Positions 9,378-18,234 of a stretch of DNA of 64,000 bases are shown in pieces. Each line of letters opens with the position of its first letter. Position 1 is the first letter of the stretch. This DNA is from Phycisphaerales bacterium (GTDB lineage Bacteria > Planctomycetota > Phycisphaerae > UBA1845 > UTPLA1). A model generated the notes under the pieces. The model made no database searches. It was not told the DNA's origin and saw only the letters and a list, made by a program, of their open reading frames with translations. The stretch covers positions 124,001-188,000 of the forward strand of contig JAKSDK010000312.1 in the NCBI GenBank assembly GCA_022360095.1. Direction: 5' to 3'. The translations under genes were made by a program, and so were the position numbers.

Positions 9378-11782
9378 GATCCCTCCTTTTTCTCGATCTC
9401 GCTCAACAGCCAGTCGAGAAAGCGGATATTCGGAATGATCCCGCCTTCTTCGTTTTCGAGGTTCTGGTTCAAGAGGAAGCCGGCATCGCCAATGACGACA
9501 AGTTGGCCTCGTCCGACGGTCTTGCGAACGATGGCTGGGTCTTCGCCGCGCAGCTTCACGATTGTCTCGCCACCCTCAACCGGCCAGGCCTTCCAGAACT
9601 GCGGCGTCAGATCGGTTCCGGGGACGTTGATCGAACCACGTCCCATCGGACGGGCCGGAATCGTTAGCCCGAAATGAGCGAGCAGAGTTTTGGAACCGGC
9701 CTGTTCCTCCCAACCGGCCGCAAGCAATACGGTACCGCCCCCCTTCATGTAGTTTTCAAGAAAATCCAGCTCGGACTTGGTGTAAGCCTGAGTGGGGGCG
9801 ATGGAAATGAACAGATCCGATTCGGAAATCTGAGGTTCGTCAAAGGTCGGTGATCCGATGGCGAAATAGCCTTTGCGCATCAGGTTCAGATAGACGCCGG
9901 CGATGCCGTTGTCTCGCCACCCTTCGATGGAATGGAGGCCCACGTGAGACAAGTCAACGACGGCCACGCGGCCTCGTAACGGTTCAGGGCGATGGACTGA
10001 AGCGAGCACGGTCTGTGAAACATCGCCCGCAACGATGAACATCAGGCATGCGACAGGAAGGTAGCCGAGCCGTGAGGAAGACTTTGCCATGACAAAGAGG
10101 AGGACGGCAAACAGGAGCAACAAACCCAGTCCGTCTCGCCATGCGGGAACCGTCGCACGACCGGTACTGCCTAACCAGTGAAAAATGTGGGAGGTAAACG
10201 GCCACGTCTGGGCCTGGATCATGTTGACGTAACCCGACGTGTCACCGACCACAACAACCCGGCCGCGTCCGACGTTTTGTGCTGCGACGAGAACCAGATC
10301 GCCGAGCATTTCCTCCCCGGGCGTGTACTTCCCGTCGTCCATGTAGCCTCGCTTCGGAGCGTTCCAATCGCCTCGGTCCGCAAAGCCGTATCGTCCGATG
10401 ACGAGCGGGGCGACCGGATATTCGATTTCCAAGGAGGCGCCGACGACGCAGCCGGACTCGTTGGTGGCGTCGCCGAGCCGGGCCGTCGTCTGGTGCGGCC
10501 AATACTGCATTGAATGGAGCCAACCGCCGAGGAAATAATACGCCGAGTCAAAACGAAAGCGGATATTTGTGTTTTCGATGGGTTGGTTCAGGAATAGCTT
10601 GGCTTCGCCTTCGGCGCTCGATGGATTGAAAGGCGAGGCCTGCGGATTCTTCGCGAAGGTGTGATCGCCGAGCACGAGCAGCGAGCCGCCGGATTCCACG
10701 AGCCGTTCGACCTCGCGAAGAGCGTCTGCAGGAAGGGGCTCGTTCTGATTCATGATCACGAGAATGTCGGTTCCGCTCAAGGACTCCGCATCGATTTCAG
10801 GAACGATTTCTGATTTCCAGCCCATGCGTTCCATCATGAGTGGAAGATTGCCGAACATGCCGGCACTGCGCGATCCGTAGCGCTGATGGTTCGGCACCAT
10901 CCAGTTGAGCAAACCCTTTTCATAAAACACGACTTTGAGCTGACCGGGTCGTCGAGTGCCAGGTATGTTCGTCAGTGACCACGCGGCCACGGCGATCGCC
11001 AGTGATGTTGCGAACAGAAATACCGGGGAGCCAAAGCCCTGGGGCTGATTCGCCCGTCGTTCGATGCGATGGAGATACCAACCCGTGGGGATCGACAGGA
11101 GCAGCGGCAACAGTAACGGAATATGGAGTGGGTTGACCTTATCTAAAAACTTGGAAGTCAACGGAAAAAGGTCTGCAAGGGCGGTGGACTCGCGTTGAAG
11201 TCCCTGTATCGAAATAAAAACAAAAACATAGCTAAGATACAGAACACCGGTTCCGACCAAAGAGAGTATGAACCGAGGCAAGCTTCGCTTGCGGGCGATC
11301 AATGCGCCGCCAACACACGCCCCAAGGGTAAACACAAAAACGGTGATTCCGTTGAAGGTCGGTCCGAAGGTGCCGGGCGAAACGTTCATGACGGCATACC
11401 AGGCGAGCAAACTGTTGCCGGCGCCATATTGGTAGACTCCCCCGAATAGACAGCCGATGGCCAGGGCGGCCGAGGCGGCGCGTTCTTGACCGCATGCTCT
11501 CGCCACGGCATCCAATCCCCAGAACCATAGCCCGATGGCGAACAGGCGAATGGGCGCGGGCGTCGGCAAAAGGACCATGCCGACCACGGCCATCAAGATG
11601 CCGAAGACAAGGCCGCGCCGCTCGATGGAGGCCTGGCCGCGTCGAGTTGCGGGGTCGAACACGGCGCCGACCAATAGAAAGACGACAGCCAAGGCGACGT
11701 TCGACTCGTGTGCATAGAGACCTGCGGATTCCGTGGCGAACCCGACGGCCAGCAGCGCCGACAATACGCTAAGAAACCCCAA
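9374..11782 (-). CDS. Large polytopic membrane protein, paralogue-like partner of the next gene
   Basis: 802 residues. The TTG at 11782 is chosen because CGGGAG lies six bases upstream. About eight membrane helices (to ~275) are followed by an alpha/beta module beginning KVVFYEKGLLNW, containing GTDILVIMNQNEPLPADAL and VESGGSLLVLGDHT. A second membrane segment (~545-590) is followed by another module (RVAVVDLSHVGLH, GGGTVLLAAGWEEQ, GQLVVIGDAGFLL). The order of membrane block, module, short membrane block, module is the same as in the following gene, so the pair probably arose by duplication and may act as a heteromer. The modules recall DUF4350/GldG-like soluble domains, but no ABC ATPase is next door. 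Function unknown. Confidence 0.8.
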   Translation of the reverse strand: MGFLSVLSALLAVGFATESAGLYAHESNVALAVVFLLVGAVFDPATRRGQASIERRGLVFGILMAVVGMVLLPTPAPIRLFAIGLWFWGLDAVARACGQERAASAALAIGCLFGGVYQYGAGNSLLAWYAVMNVSPGTFGPTFNGITVFVFTLGACVGGALIARKRSLPRFILSLVGTGVLYLSYVFVFISIQGLQRESTALADLFPLTSKFLDKVNPLHIPLLLPLLLSIPTGWYLHRIERRANQPQGFGSPVFLFATSLAIAVAAWSLTNIPGTRRPGQLKVVFYEKGLLNWMVPNHQRYGSRSAGMFGNLPLMMERMGWKSEIVPEIDAESLSGTDILVIMNQNEPLPADALREVERLVESGGSLLVLGDHTFAKNPQASPFNPSSAEGEAKLFLNQPIENTNIRFRFDSAYYFLGGWLHSMQYWPHQTTARLGDATNESGCVVGASLEIEYPVAPLVIGRYGFADRGDWNAPKRGYMDDGKYTPGEEMLGDLVLVAAQNVGRGRVVVVGDTSGYVNMIQAQTWPFTSHIFHWLGSTGRATVPAWRDGLGLLLLFAVLLFVMAKSSSRLGYLPVACLMFIVAGDVSQTVLASVHRPEPLRGRVAVVDLSHVGLHSIEGWRDNGIAGVYLNLMRKGYFAIGSPTFDEPQISESDLFISIAPTQAYTKSELDFLENYMKGGGTVLLAAGWEEQAGSKTLLAHFGLTIPARPMGRGSINVPGTDLTPQFWKAWPVEGGETIVKLRGEDPAIVRKTVGRGQLVVIGDAGFLLNQNLENEEGGIIPNIRFLDWLLSEIEKKEGS

Positions 11783-11867
11783 TAGAAACTCCCGGGTGAT
11801 TGACCGTATTGCTCTGACAAGTTTTTACGATGAGAGGGAACATATTAACAGAGGCCGGTTCGTTTCG

Positions 11868-12869
11868 CTACGGTGACGCCTCCGTTTTGCCTGCCGGTGT
11901 CACGATCGGCTGTTCCCCCATGAGTCGTTGGCGATAGTATTGATAAAGCTCCGGCGTATTCGGATTGAGCTGTAAGGCCTTATCAATGGCGTTCAGCGCG
12001 TCCTTTTTGCGACCGGCCGCCTCGTAACATTGCGCCAACAAGTGAAGATAGACCGGTTGATCAGGCGTTTCCGCCGTGACCTGTTCTGCAAGTACGAGGG
12101 CTTCTCCCTTGTGGCGATCGTGGTCCATGAAGAACTTGGCCAAATGGTATTTGGAGATGCTGCCCTGCGGCCCGCCGTCCTTGATTTGTTTTCGGTAACC
12201 CTCGACGCATTTGGCGAAAGCCTCTTCGGCCTTTTGCGGTTTTTTCATTTGAGTGTAGATGTCGCCGATGTGTGTGTAACAGCAATAATACGTCGGGCTG
12301 ATTTTCAAGACCGCTTCATAAGCTTTGATCGCTTCCTCGCCCTTGCCCTGATGGCGAAGGGCATCTCCGATGTAATGTTGGGCCAGCGGTCGGTTGGGAT
12401 TTTCCTTGAGGGCCCGCTGAAGCTCCACGATCGCCAGATCGTATTGTTTTTTCAACAGCAGCTCACTTCCCTTTTTCATATGAACTCCGCCGTCATCGTG
12501 CTGCGCGTGCTGATGCGAGGCCTGTGCGGCGCTGCCGGCGGCGGCTCCCCTTTGCTGGGCCATCATTTGTTGTAGCTGCCGCATTTGCTGTGCCCTGGCG
12601 GCGTTGGGCTGAGCGGCGGCGGCCGCTGGGTTGGCCGCCGCCAGCCCCATAGCCTGGGAACCTGCATCTGTGCCCGCTCGCGCATTCGCCGGGACCTGAC
12701 GGTCGCTCTCCTTGAAGCGGTTGTACGCCTCTCTTAGGGTGGAGTCGTACAGTGAGCTGTATTCAGCCTCCTCAAACAGTTGCGCATCCGCCACTGCGAG
12801 CAACGCGATCACGCCCACCAGCAAAAGACTGCCGCCGACGACGGCCAGGGTGTTCGTCAATTTGTCCAT
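11868..12869 (-). CDS. Membrane-anchored TPR protein
   Basis: The ATG at 12869 is preferred over one 15 codons upstream because CGGAGGG lies seven bases before it. The 333-residue protein has one N-terminal membrane segment (NTLAVVGGSLLLVGVIALLA), a Gln/Ala-rich linker around residues 80-125, and at least four tetratricopeptide repeats. Examples are LAIVELQRALKENPNRPLAQ, AIKAYEAVLKISPTYYCCYT and ALNAIDKALQLNPNTPELYQ. It ends in a short Pro/Thr tail. TPR arrays scaffold protein complexes. Being just upstream of and on the same strand as the two large membrane proteins, it may help assemble them. The partner is inferred from position only. Confidence 0.85.
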   Translation of the reverse strand: MDKLTNTLAVVGGSLLLVGVIALLAVADAQLFEEAEYSSLYDSTLREAYNRFKESDRQVPANARAGTDAGSQAMGLAAANPAAAAAQPNAARAQQMRQLQQMMAQQRGAAAGSAAQASHQHAQHDDGGVHMKKGSELLLKKQYDLAIVELQRALKENPNRPLAQHYIGDALRHQGKGEEAIKAYEAVLKISPTYYCCYTHIGDIYTQMKKPQKAEEAFAKCVEGYRKQIKDGGPQGSISKYHLAKFFMDHDRHKGEALVLAEQVTAETPDQPVYLHLLAQCYEAAGRKKDALNAIDKALQLNPNTPELYQYYRQRLMGEQPIVTPAGKTEASP

Positions 12870-13004
12870 GTGTGTCCCTCCGTTGATCATCGGAGTGTCG
12901 GCATTTTCAGACATATTTTATACATCATAGTCGATGGGCGGGTATTGGTCCTTAATGTATCCGATGCTTGGCTCAGAAAACGGACACGCGCTTTCAATTC
13001 GATC

Positions 13005-13048
13005 GAGAAAAAAGAAACGGCCCTCGAAACGGTCGTTCCGAGGGCCGT
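13005..13048 (-). terminator. Intrinsic terminator of the Cys-heptad gene
   Basis: A perfect 10-bp stem (13017-13026 with 13039-13048, ACGGCCCTCG/CGAGGGCCGT) has a 12-nt loop. On the minus strand it is followed by TTTCTTTTTTCTC. It sits about 40 bases after the stop at 13087, so it should end that transcript. Confidence 0.85.
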
Positions 13049-13086
13049 GCTCAATCAACCCATTTCGAAAAGGTCCCAAGCCAATA

Positions 13087-16000
13087 TTACGGTCCGCATG
13101 AAATTGTCAGCTCATAATCGCCTTGACTGCCCATGAAGCCGGACACGCGGATGAAGTAAGTCGTGCCCGCCGTGACCGGCCATGTGATGGTCGACGCTCG
13201 TTGAAGTCCACCGACATCGCAAGCGGGGTCAATCGGCAACGGCTGATCGTCATTGCATACCAGCTCCGGACCTGCACAAGTGGCAAACGCTGCCAGCGTC
13301 GTGTCAAACGTCGTGTTCGGGGCGTTGCACGTCGTCGCCCTCGCCGTGCCGGTGCAACTGGCCGTGTAGCAATACCACTCATCGACGGTGTCTTGAACGC
13401 CGCAGGACGTGTCGTCCGCTGCGCCGGTATTGTCAAATGTTGTGCCCGTGACCGTTCCTTCCCCAACGGGGATCGCATCGAAGCATTCATCGCCGCTGCC
13501 GCCGGGCACACAACCGCTCCCGCCGCCGGGCGGGCATATTCCCGGCTGTGGCGGACAGAACGTCGGGTTCGTTGGGAAGAACGTGAAGTCGCATGGCGGA
13601 CCGCCCGGGGTCTGCGGACAGATCGTGTTGAATCTCGGACAACTCGTCGGAATCGTCGGACAGGTTGTCGGGTCACACGGGCAGTTGGTCAAACCAATCG
13701 GACACGCCGTGGCGATCGCCGGGCAGAACGTATCATTGATCGGGCAGACCGTCTGTGTGCCGTCCGGACAAACGGTCGGTGCCGAGAAGCAGATCGTTTC
13801 CCAGGCAGGACAGACCGTCACGACCTCCATGCAAGTTGTCGGCAACTGAGACGAACAGAACGTCGGCGTCGCCGGACAATTGGTCGGGATGTTCGGGCAG
13901 AATGTCGGGTTCTGTGGGAAGAAGGTGAAATCACAGTTGGGGTTGCCGGAACAGAACGTCGGTTCCTGAGGGCACTCCGTCAATTGAGCCGGACAGACCG
14001 TGATGTCACACGGGCACGATGTGACCGTGAACGGACACATTGTTTCCTCGACCGGGCAAACCGTGAATTCGCCAGGACAGACCGTTTCCCCGCAGAACGT
14101 CGGCTGGAGGGGGCATTCGGTTTGAATGAACGGACAGACCGTCGGGTCCAGCGGGACGATGGTGATGGGGTCACCGCAAAGCGGCCCGATCGGACAGACC
14201 GTTTCCTCGAACGGGCAGAATGTGGGATTCTGCGGGAAGATGGTGAAGTCGCAAACGCCCGGTGTATTCGGACACGTCGTGGTCCAGGTCGGACAGACGG
14301 TGTCCTGGATGGGGCATCGCGTCGGGTCACACGGACACACGGAGAACTCGGTCGGGCACTGCGTCAACAAAGCGGGACAGACCGTTGACTGCATGGGGCA
14401 GATCGTGGTGGTCCCGGGACAGTTCGTCAGCGTGTCGGAACAGACCGTCGGCGTCGCCGGACAGATCGTCTGCACCGGACAGGTGGTGTCCTGAGTCGTG
14501 CAAAGCGTCGGCGTCATCGGGCATTGCGTCGGGAGGTCCGGACAGAACGTCTGAACAGTCGGGCAGATTGTAAAGGTGCACAGTGTCGGACTCTGCGGAC
14601 AATCCGTCGGGCAGACCGGACAGTTCGTCAATTGGATCGGACAGCTCGTCGGATCACACGGGCACACGGAGAACTCACTCGGACACGCCGTCGGTTGTAC
14701 CGGAAAGACCGTGAAGATGGCCTGACCCGGGCAGGGATTGGGCGTGCAGCTTTGGCCGGCCAGGAACATGCCGTTTTGCGCGGTGCAGTCGGCCGCCGTT
14801 GTCACGATGCAGGTGCCGTCCGGCAGACAACAGGCGCCCGTCGAGCAGATGGCCACGTCAAATGGACAGAACGTAAAGTTCTGCGGGCAGACGGTGAACT
14901 CACACAATGTCACGTCCTGCGGGCAAACCGTGTCGAAGTCCGGACAGACCGTGACGTTGACCTGACACGTGGTCGGGTCGCACGGACAATTCGTCACGTC
15001 GCACGGGCAGGCCGTCGGCAGGACGGGGCAGGCCGTCGGCTGGACCGGACAGATCGTGATCATGCCGGGACACATCGTCTGCATGCTGTCGCACATCGTC
15101 GGGATCTGCGGACAGATCGTGTCTTCAGGGCACGTCGTGGGGGCCGTCTGCGAACAGACCGTCGGTGTCGCCGGACATTGCGTGATAATCGTCGGGCAGA
15201 AGGTCGGATTGTCCGGGAAGACAGTGAATTCGCACGTTCCGTCCGCCTGCACACACAACGTCGGCTCAGATGGACATGCGGTCAACTCGCCTGGACACGT
15301 CGTCGGATCACAGGGGCAGGTGGTCAGCGTCTGCGGACATTGCGTCGTCAGCACCGGGCACTGCGTATCCGCGACCGGGCAAATCGTAAACTCGCAGATC
15401 GTCAGGTTATTCTGCGGACATTCCGTCGGAATCTCCGGACAAACCGTCGGCTCGATCGGCTGGATCGTCGGAAGCGGCGGCGGCGGACAGTTGGTGCCGC
15501 TGGGTGGACAGAAGGTCTGGATCGGCTCGCAAAGCGTGAATTCGCAGACCGTGAACTCGACCGGGCAGTTGGTAATCCACTCCGGACAGAACGTGTTTTC
15601 GGCCGGGCACCGTGTCGGATCACACGGACATACGGTGACGGTGGGCGGGCAGAAGGTCGGGTCCGTCGGAAGGAACGTGAACTCGCACTGGTTTGGAATC
15701 ATCGGACAGTTCGTGACGTTCGTCGGACAATTCGTCGGTTCACAGAATGTCGGCTCCAACGGGCACTGTGTCGGCGCCGGCGGACAAATCGTGAACTGAC
15801 AGATGGTCGGCGTGGACACGTCGCACAACGTGGGCTGTACCGGACAGTTCGTGAAATTGGTCGGACAGAACGTCGGCACCTTCCCGCAGATCGTGAACTC
15901 GCACAGGGTCGGGGCCGTCTGACAAAGCGTCGCGGCCGTCGGACATGAGGTCAGCTGCACAGGGCACTGCGTCGGGACCGTCGGACAGACGGTGAATTCG

Positions 16001-16347
16001 ACAGGACAGTTGGTCGGGATCACCGGGAAGATCGTCGGCATCCCCGGACAACCATCCGGTTTCCTGAGCACGGCATCGACGAACAACGGAACGTCGTCCA
16101 AGTCAACATCGCCGTCACAATCCATGTCGGCGCAGCTGCAGAAACAAACCGCCGGCGCCAGGCCCAGGAAGCAATCGACGAAGCATTGAATGTCAAGACC
16201 ATTGACGACGTTGTCTCCGTTTGTGTCGCCCGAGCAGGTGGGACACGCAGGACAAGGCCCTGCCCAGACGGACGTCTGGCTGAAGAACGCCATCGTAGTG
16301 ACCGTTGCGATCACGACCCATCTACGTGTGGAAAACTGCCCTAGCAT
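13087..16347 (-). CDS. Secreted Cys/Pro/Thr-rich heptad-repeat protein with dockerin-like and PPC-like ends
   Basis: 1086 residues; ATG 16347 has AAGGAG seven bases upstream. After a signal peptide (about 1-29) comes a dockerin-like pair of EF loops (SGDTNGDNVVNGLDIQCF and MDCDGDVDLDDVPLFVDA, ~38-92). Residues ~100-930 are almost wholly degenerate heptads C-P-x-x-x-T-x, such as CPVQPTL, CPTNFTN and CPMTPTL, interspersed with CEFTICP/CDFTFFPxNPTFCP variants. A TGACCLPDGTC-type small Cys domain interrupts the array at ~500-540. CPCDPT-type marks recur at residues 243, 347, 457, 565, 674, 781 and 892. The C-terminal ~135 residues form a beta domain (DECFDAIPVGEGTVTGTTF) like those annotated near peptidase C-terminal PPC domains. 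It is probably a disulfide-rich structural surface protein. I know of no described family for the heptads. Confidence 0.9.
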   Translation of the reverse strand: MLGQFSTRRWVVIATVTTMAFFSQTSVWAGPCPACPTCSGDTNGDNVVNGLDIQCFVDCFLGLAPAVCFCSCADMDCDGDVDLDDVPLFVDAVLRKPDGCPGMPTIFPVIPTNCPVEFTVCPTVPTQCPVQLTSCPTAATLCQTAPTLCEFTICGKVPTFCPTNFTNCPVQPTLCDVSTPTICQFTICPPAPTQCPLEPTFCEPTNCPTNVTNCPMIPNQCEFTFLPTDPTFCPPTVTVCPCDPTRCPAENTFCPEWITNCPVEFTVCEFTLCEPIQTFCPPSGTNCPPPPLPTIQPIEPTVCPEIPTECPQNNLTICEFTICPVADTQCPVLTTQCPQTLTTCPCDPTTCPGELTACPSEPTLCVQADGTCEFTVFPDNPTFCPTIITQCPATPTVCSQTAPTTCPEDTICPQIPTMCDSMQTMCPGMITICPVQPTACPVLPTACPCDVTNCPCDPTTCQVNVTVCPDFDTVCPQDVTLCEFTVCPQNFTFCPFDVAICSTGACCLPDGTCIVTTAADCTAQNGMFLAGQSCTPNPCPGQAIFTVFPVQPTACPSEFSVCPCDPTSCPIQLTNCPVCPTDCPQSPTLCTFTICPTVQTFCPDLPTQCPMTPTLCTTQDTTCPVQTICPATPTVCSDTLTNCPGTTTICPMQSTVCPALLTQCPTEFSVCPCDPTRCPIQDTVCPTWTTTCPNTPGVCDFTIFPQNPTFCPFEETVCPIGPLCGDPITIVPLDPTVCPFIQTECPLQPTFCGETVCPGEFTVCPVEETMCPFTVTSCPCDITVCPAQLTECPQEPTFCSGNPNCDFTFFPQNPTFCPNIPTNCPATPTFCSSQLPTTCMEVVTVCPAWETICFSAPTVCPDGTQTVCPINDTFCPAIATACPIGLTNCPCDPTTCPTIPTSCPRFNTICPQTPGGPPCDFTFFPTNPTFCPPQPGICPPGGGSGCVPGGSGDECFDAIPVGEGTVTGTTFDNTGAADDTSCGVQDTVDEWYCYTASCTGTARATTCNAPNTTFDTTLAAFATCAGPELVCNDDQPLPIDPACDVGGLQRASTITWPVTAGTTYFIRVSGFMGSQGDYELTISCGP
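13560..16040 (-). repeat. Coding heptad array with second-order period near 108 codons
   Basis: The 21-nt units (one CPxxxTx heptad each, with frequent 5-, 8- or 12-residue variants) fill this stretch. The CPCDPT-type mark appears at nucleotide positions near 13673, 14006, 14327, 14654, 14978, 15308 and 15620. These are separated by 333, 321, 327, 324, 330 and 312 nt, so units of about 15 heptads appear to have been duplicated as blocks. Most blocks contain the variant C[DE]FTxFPxNPTFCP or CxFTxCP 30-50 residues after the mark. The repeat also keeps antisense frames open for long stretches; these are byproducts. Confidence 0.9.
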
Positions 16348-17025
16348 GATTCATCTCCTTGTCGCACGACAAATGGGAAATGAAAGGAGCGCTTTAATAC
16401 GAAGGTCTAAGATAGAAGCGACGAATGAAGAGATGATTTGCAGATCATCACTCCCGCAGACCAGCGCTCGTTTCGGTCATCTCCTTCGGCCTACCTCAGA
16501 CTCCCGGACTCAGGTAAGCCGCCTGCCTCATAACCGAGCACGCTTTGGTATGGGAGCCATACACCCTTAAAAGTAACTCATTTTCCCTAAGTTCGCAAGT
16601 CCTATTTTGTTTTTTTATGGTGAACGAAAGCATTGAAAATATTTAAGATTTATTTTATCTTGATTATATTGAATTTCTTTTCCGTCGACCTGTCCAGAAA
16701 CCGCGATCGCCAGCGGATTTACATTGAACACTAACGTTGGTTTCCGTGGTCGATGGCAAATGGCGCCTTGGCGGTGTGTTTCAAGTCGCACGCTTTCACA
16801 CTTGTCGAGGCGCCTTTTCCCTTCGACTCCGGATGCAGTGCGGTGTCGGCTGCGCATCCCACATCTTCCCGTCATCGACGTGGAGCGATCGCAAGATCCA
16901 TCGTGAGTCCGTCTCTTTTTTGTCGCTTAGAGTCGTGTGCGTCATCGTCTTGAAGCGTAAGACGCCATTCGATTCGGCCGGTGTCGTTGTTCGCGATGAC
17001 ATCGATCGGCAAAGGAGTATGGAAC
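16348..17025. other. Divergent intergenic region, 678 nt
   Basis: It separates the leftward Cys-heptad gene from the rightward propeller gene, so it should hold promoters for both. Reading from the left it contains the ribosome-binding site of the leftward gene, an AT-rich spacer, a ~106-nt foldable element (listed separately), a very AT-rich block at about 16595-16690 that could be a promoter region for the leftward transcript, and about 300 nt of higher GC with no convincing gene. Short frames in this last part lack good starts. Confidence 0.6.
16451..16556 (-). promoter_or_regulatory. Candidate structured leader RNA of the Cys-heptad gene
   Basis: Read on the minus strand, the segment opens with CTCCC and closes with GGGAG. 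Further inward, ACCA/TGGT, AGCG/CGCT, GCTCG/CGAGC and GGT/ACC can pair in order, giving a long interrupted outer helix. Inside it GGC-TACCT can pair with AGGTA-GCC to form a second hairpin. It ends about 105 nt before the start codon, which leaves room for an expression platform. I compared it by eye with c-di-GMP, glycine, cobalamin, SAM and Moco riboswitch cores and saw no match. It may be an unclassified leader or simply a stable untranslated region. Confidence 0.45.
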
Positions 17026-18084
17026 ATGCGCGGCAATTTCAGTGACTTTTCCAAGCGGACGTCGGTCACCGTGTTTTTTCTCACGGCCGTCAACGTCTAC
17101 GGCGCCCCCTTGTATGTCAGCAGTGATTTTAATCATGAGATTCTTCGCTACGATCCGGCGAACGGTCAGTTCATGGACACGTTCATCCCGGCGGCGAGTG
17201 GCGGATTGGATCAGCCCCATGACATTCTCGATCGCGGGACCGACATTCTTGTGGCGAGCTTCGGGACCGACAGCATTCTTCAGTACGACCGAGATGCCGG
17301 CACGTTTCTGGGCACGTTCATCAACTCCGCGTCCGGATTGAGCCAGCCTGTGTATATGGTCTTGCACGCGGACGGTCATCTGTATGTTGCCAGCCAGGGG
17401 AGTGACGAGATTTTGCGCTATGCGTCTGACGGCACTTTCATCGATGTTTTCGTGACGGCGGGTAGCGGCGGTCTGGATGGTCCCAGCGGGTTCGCATTCC
17501 ATTCAGACGGCAGATTGTATGTCGCGGGACGTTACAGCGCAAACGTCCTCGCCTATGACGCCGACACCGGTGCTTTTGACGAGGTGATTGCCGACAGTAC
17601 GGACGGCCTGGGATTCGGCAACACATTCGGGCTGAATTTCGGCGACAATGGCGATCTCTACTTCGCGTCCAATGGGCAGGTATTTCGTTACGACCTGGAT
17701 ACGGACGCGATCGTCGCGACGTTTCCGTTCGGTTTTCCGATCGGCATCGAGCCGGGGCGGGACGGGGATATCTACGTTGCTTCAAACAACAACTTGTTCG
17801 TCATTGACACGGGCGACGATTCCGTGTCGGGACCGTTCCTGAGCGGGGGCGTGATCAACCTATTGAATTTCTTTCATTTCTCCGGCAGCGCCTGCGATGC
17901 ATGTCCGGGCGATATGAATCTGAACGGCACGATCGACCTTGGCGACATTGACACCTTCGTCACGCGCCTGACGACGGGAGAAGGCCTCTCCTGTGCCGAC
18001 GTGAATCAGGACGGCGCGGAAAATGGTCGTGACGTCGGCCCGTTTATCGACCGGCTCATCGCAGGCGATTGTGGAAGCCCGTAG
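17026..18084 (+). CDS. Secreted beta-propeller (NHL/SMP-30-like) protein with dockerin-like tail
   Basis: The start at ATG 17026 has AAAGGAG nine bases upstream; the frame is open from 16981. A short signal sequence (MRGNFSDFSKRTSVTVFFLT..) precedes about six propeller blades, each with a strand like LYVSSDFNHEILRYD, LYVASQGSDEILRYA or LYVAGRYSANVLAYD. The C-terminus has two EF-hand-like loops (GDMNLNGTIDLGDIDTF and ADVNQDGAENGRDVGPF) typical of planctomycete dockerin-like tails. The blades are close to those inside the metalloprotease at 713, including the phrase SGGLDQP. Propellers of this kind bind ligands or act as lactonases; no catalytic set is evident. Predicted to be extracellular. 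Confidence 0.8.
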   Translation: MRGNFSDFSKRTSVTVFFLTAVNVYGAPLYVSSDFNHEILRYDPANGQFMDTFIPAASGGLDQPHDILDRGTDILVASFGTDSILQYDRDAGTFLGTFINSASGLSQPVYMVLHADGHLYVASQGSDEILRYASDGTFIDVFVTAGSGGLDGPSGFAFHSDGRLYVAGRYSANVLAYDADTGAFDEVIADSTDGLGFGNTFGLNFGDNGDLYFASNGQVFRYDLDTDAIVATFPFGFPIGIEPGRDGDIYVASNNNLFVIDTGDDSVSGPFLSGGVINLLNFFHFSGSACDACPGDMNLNGTIDLGDIDTFVTRLTTGEGLSCADVNQDGAENGRDVGPFIDRLIAGDCGSP

Positions 18085-18136
18085 AAATCAGAGCCCAGCG
18101 AGGAAGCGTCGATGGGAACTTGCGAGTGCATTGGAA

Positions 18137-18167
18137 AAGCCCCGGTCAGGTCTGTCTGACCGGGTTT
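18137..18167 (+). terminator. Intrinsic terminator after the propeller gene
   Basis: CCCGGTCAG (18141-18149) pairs with CTGACCGGG (18156-18164), flanked by AAAAG and TTTTG. It lies about 55 nt after the stop of the propeller gene. It belongs to a family of similar GCCCCGGTCAGG palindromes in this window. Confidence 0.8.
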
Positions 18168-18234
18168 TGATCACGCTGTTTTTCGACGCCGAAGGTCGTC
18201 GCGGGCGCGGCTCTGATCCGGCGCGGATTGAGGA

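Noticed and set aside
13123..15948. Long plus-strand frames opposite the heptad gene, coding for Arg/Gly/Thr-rich or GQTVGS-type repeats
   Set aside because: They mirror the 21-nt codon period of the real gene, lack ribosome-binding sites, and have no signal peptide or known family. The minus-strand gene has all expected signals.
13560..16040. CRISPR array suggested by regular short repeats
   Set aside because: Units are 21-nt in-frame codons without constant repeat and variable spacer; there are no cas genes.
16451..16556. tRNA or known riboswitch
   Set aside because: No cloverleaf or acceptor/anticodon pattern; no match by eye to c-di-GMP, glycine, cobalamin, SAM or Moco cores.
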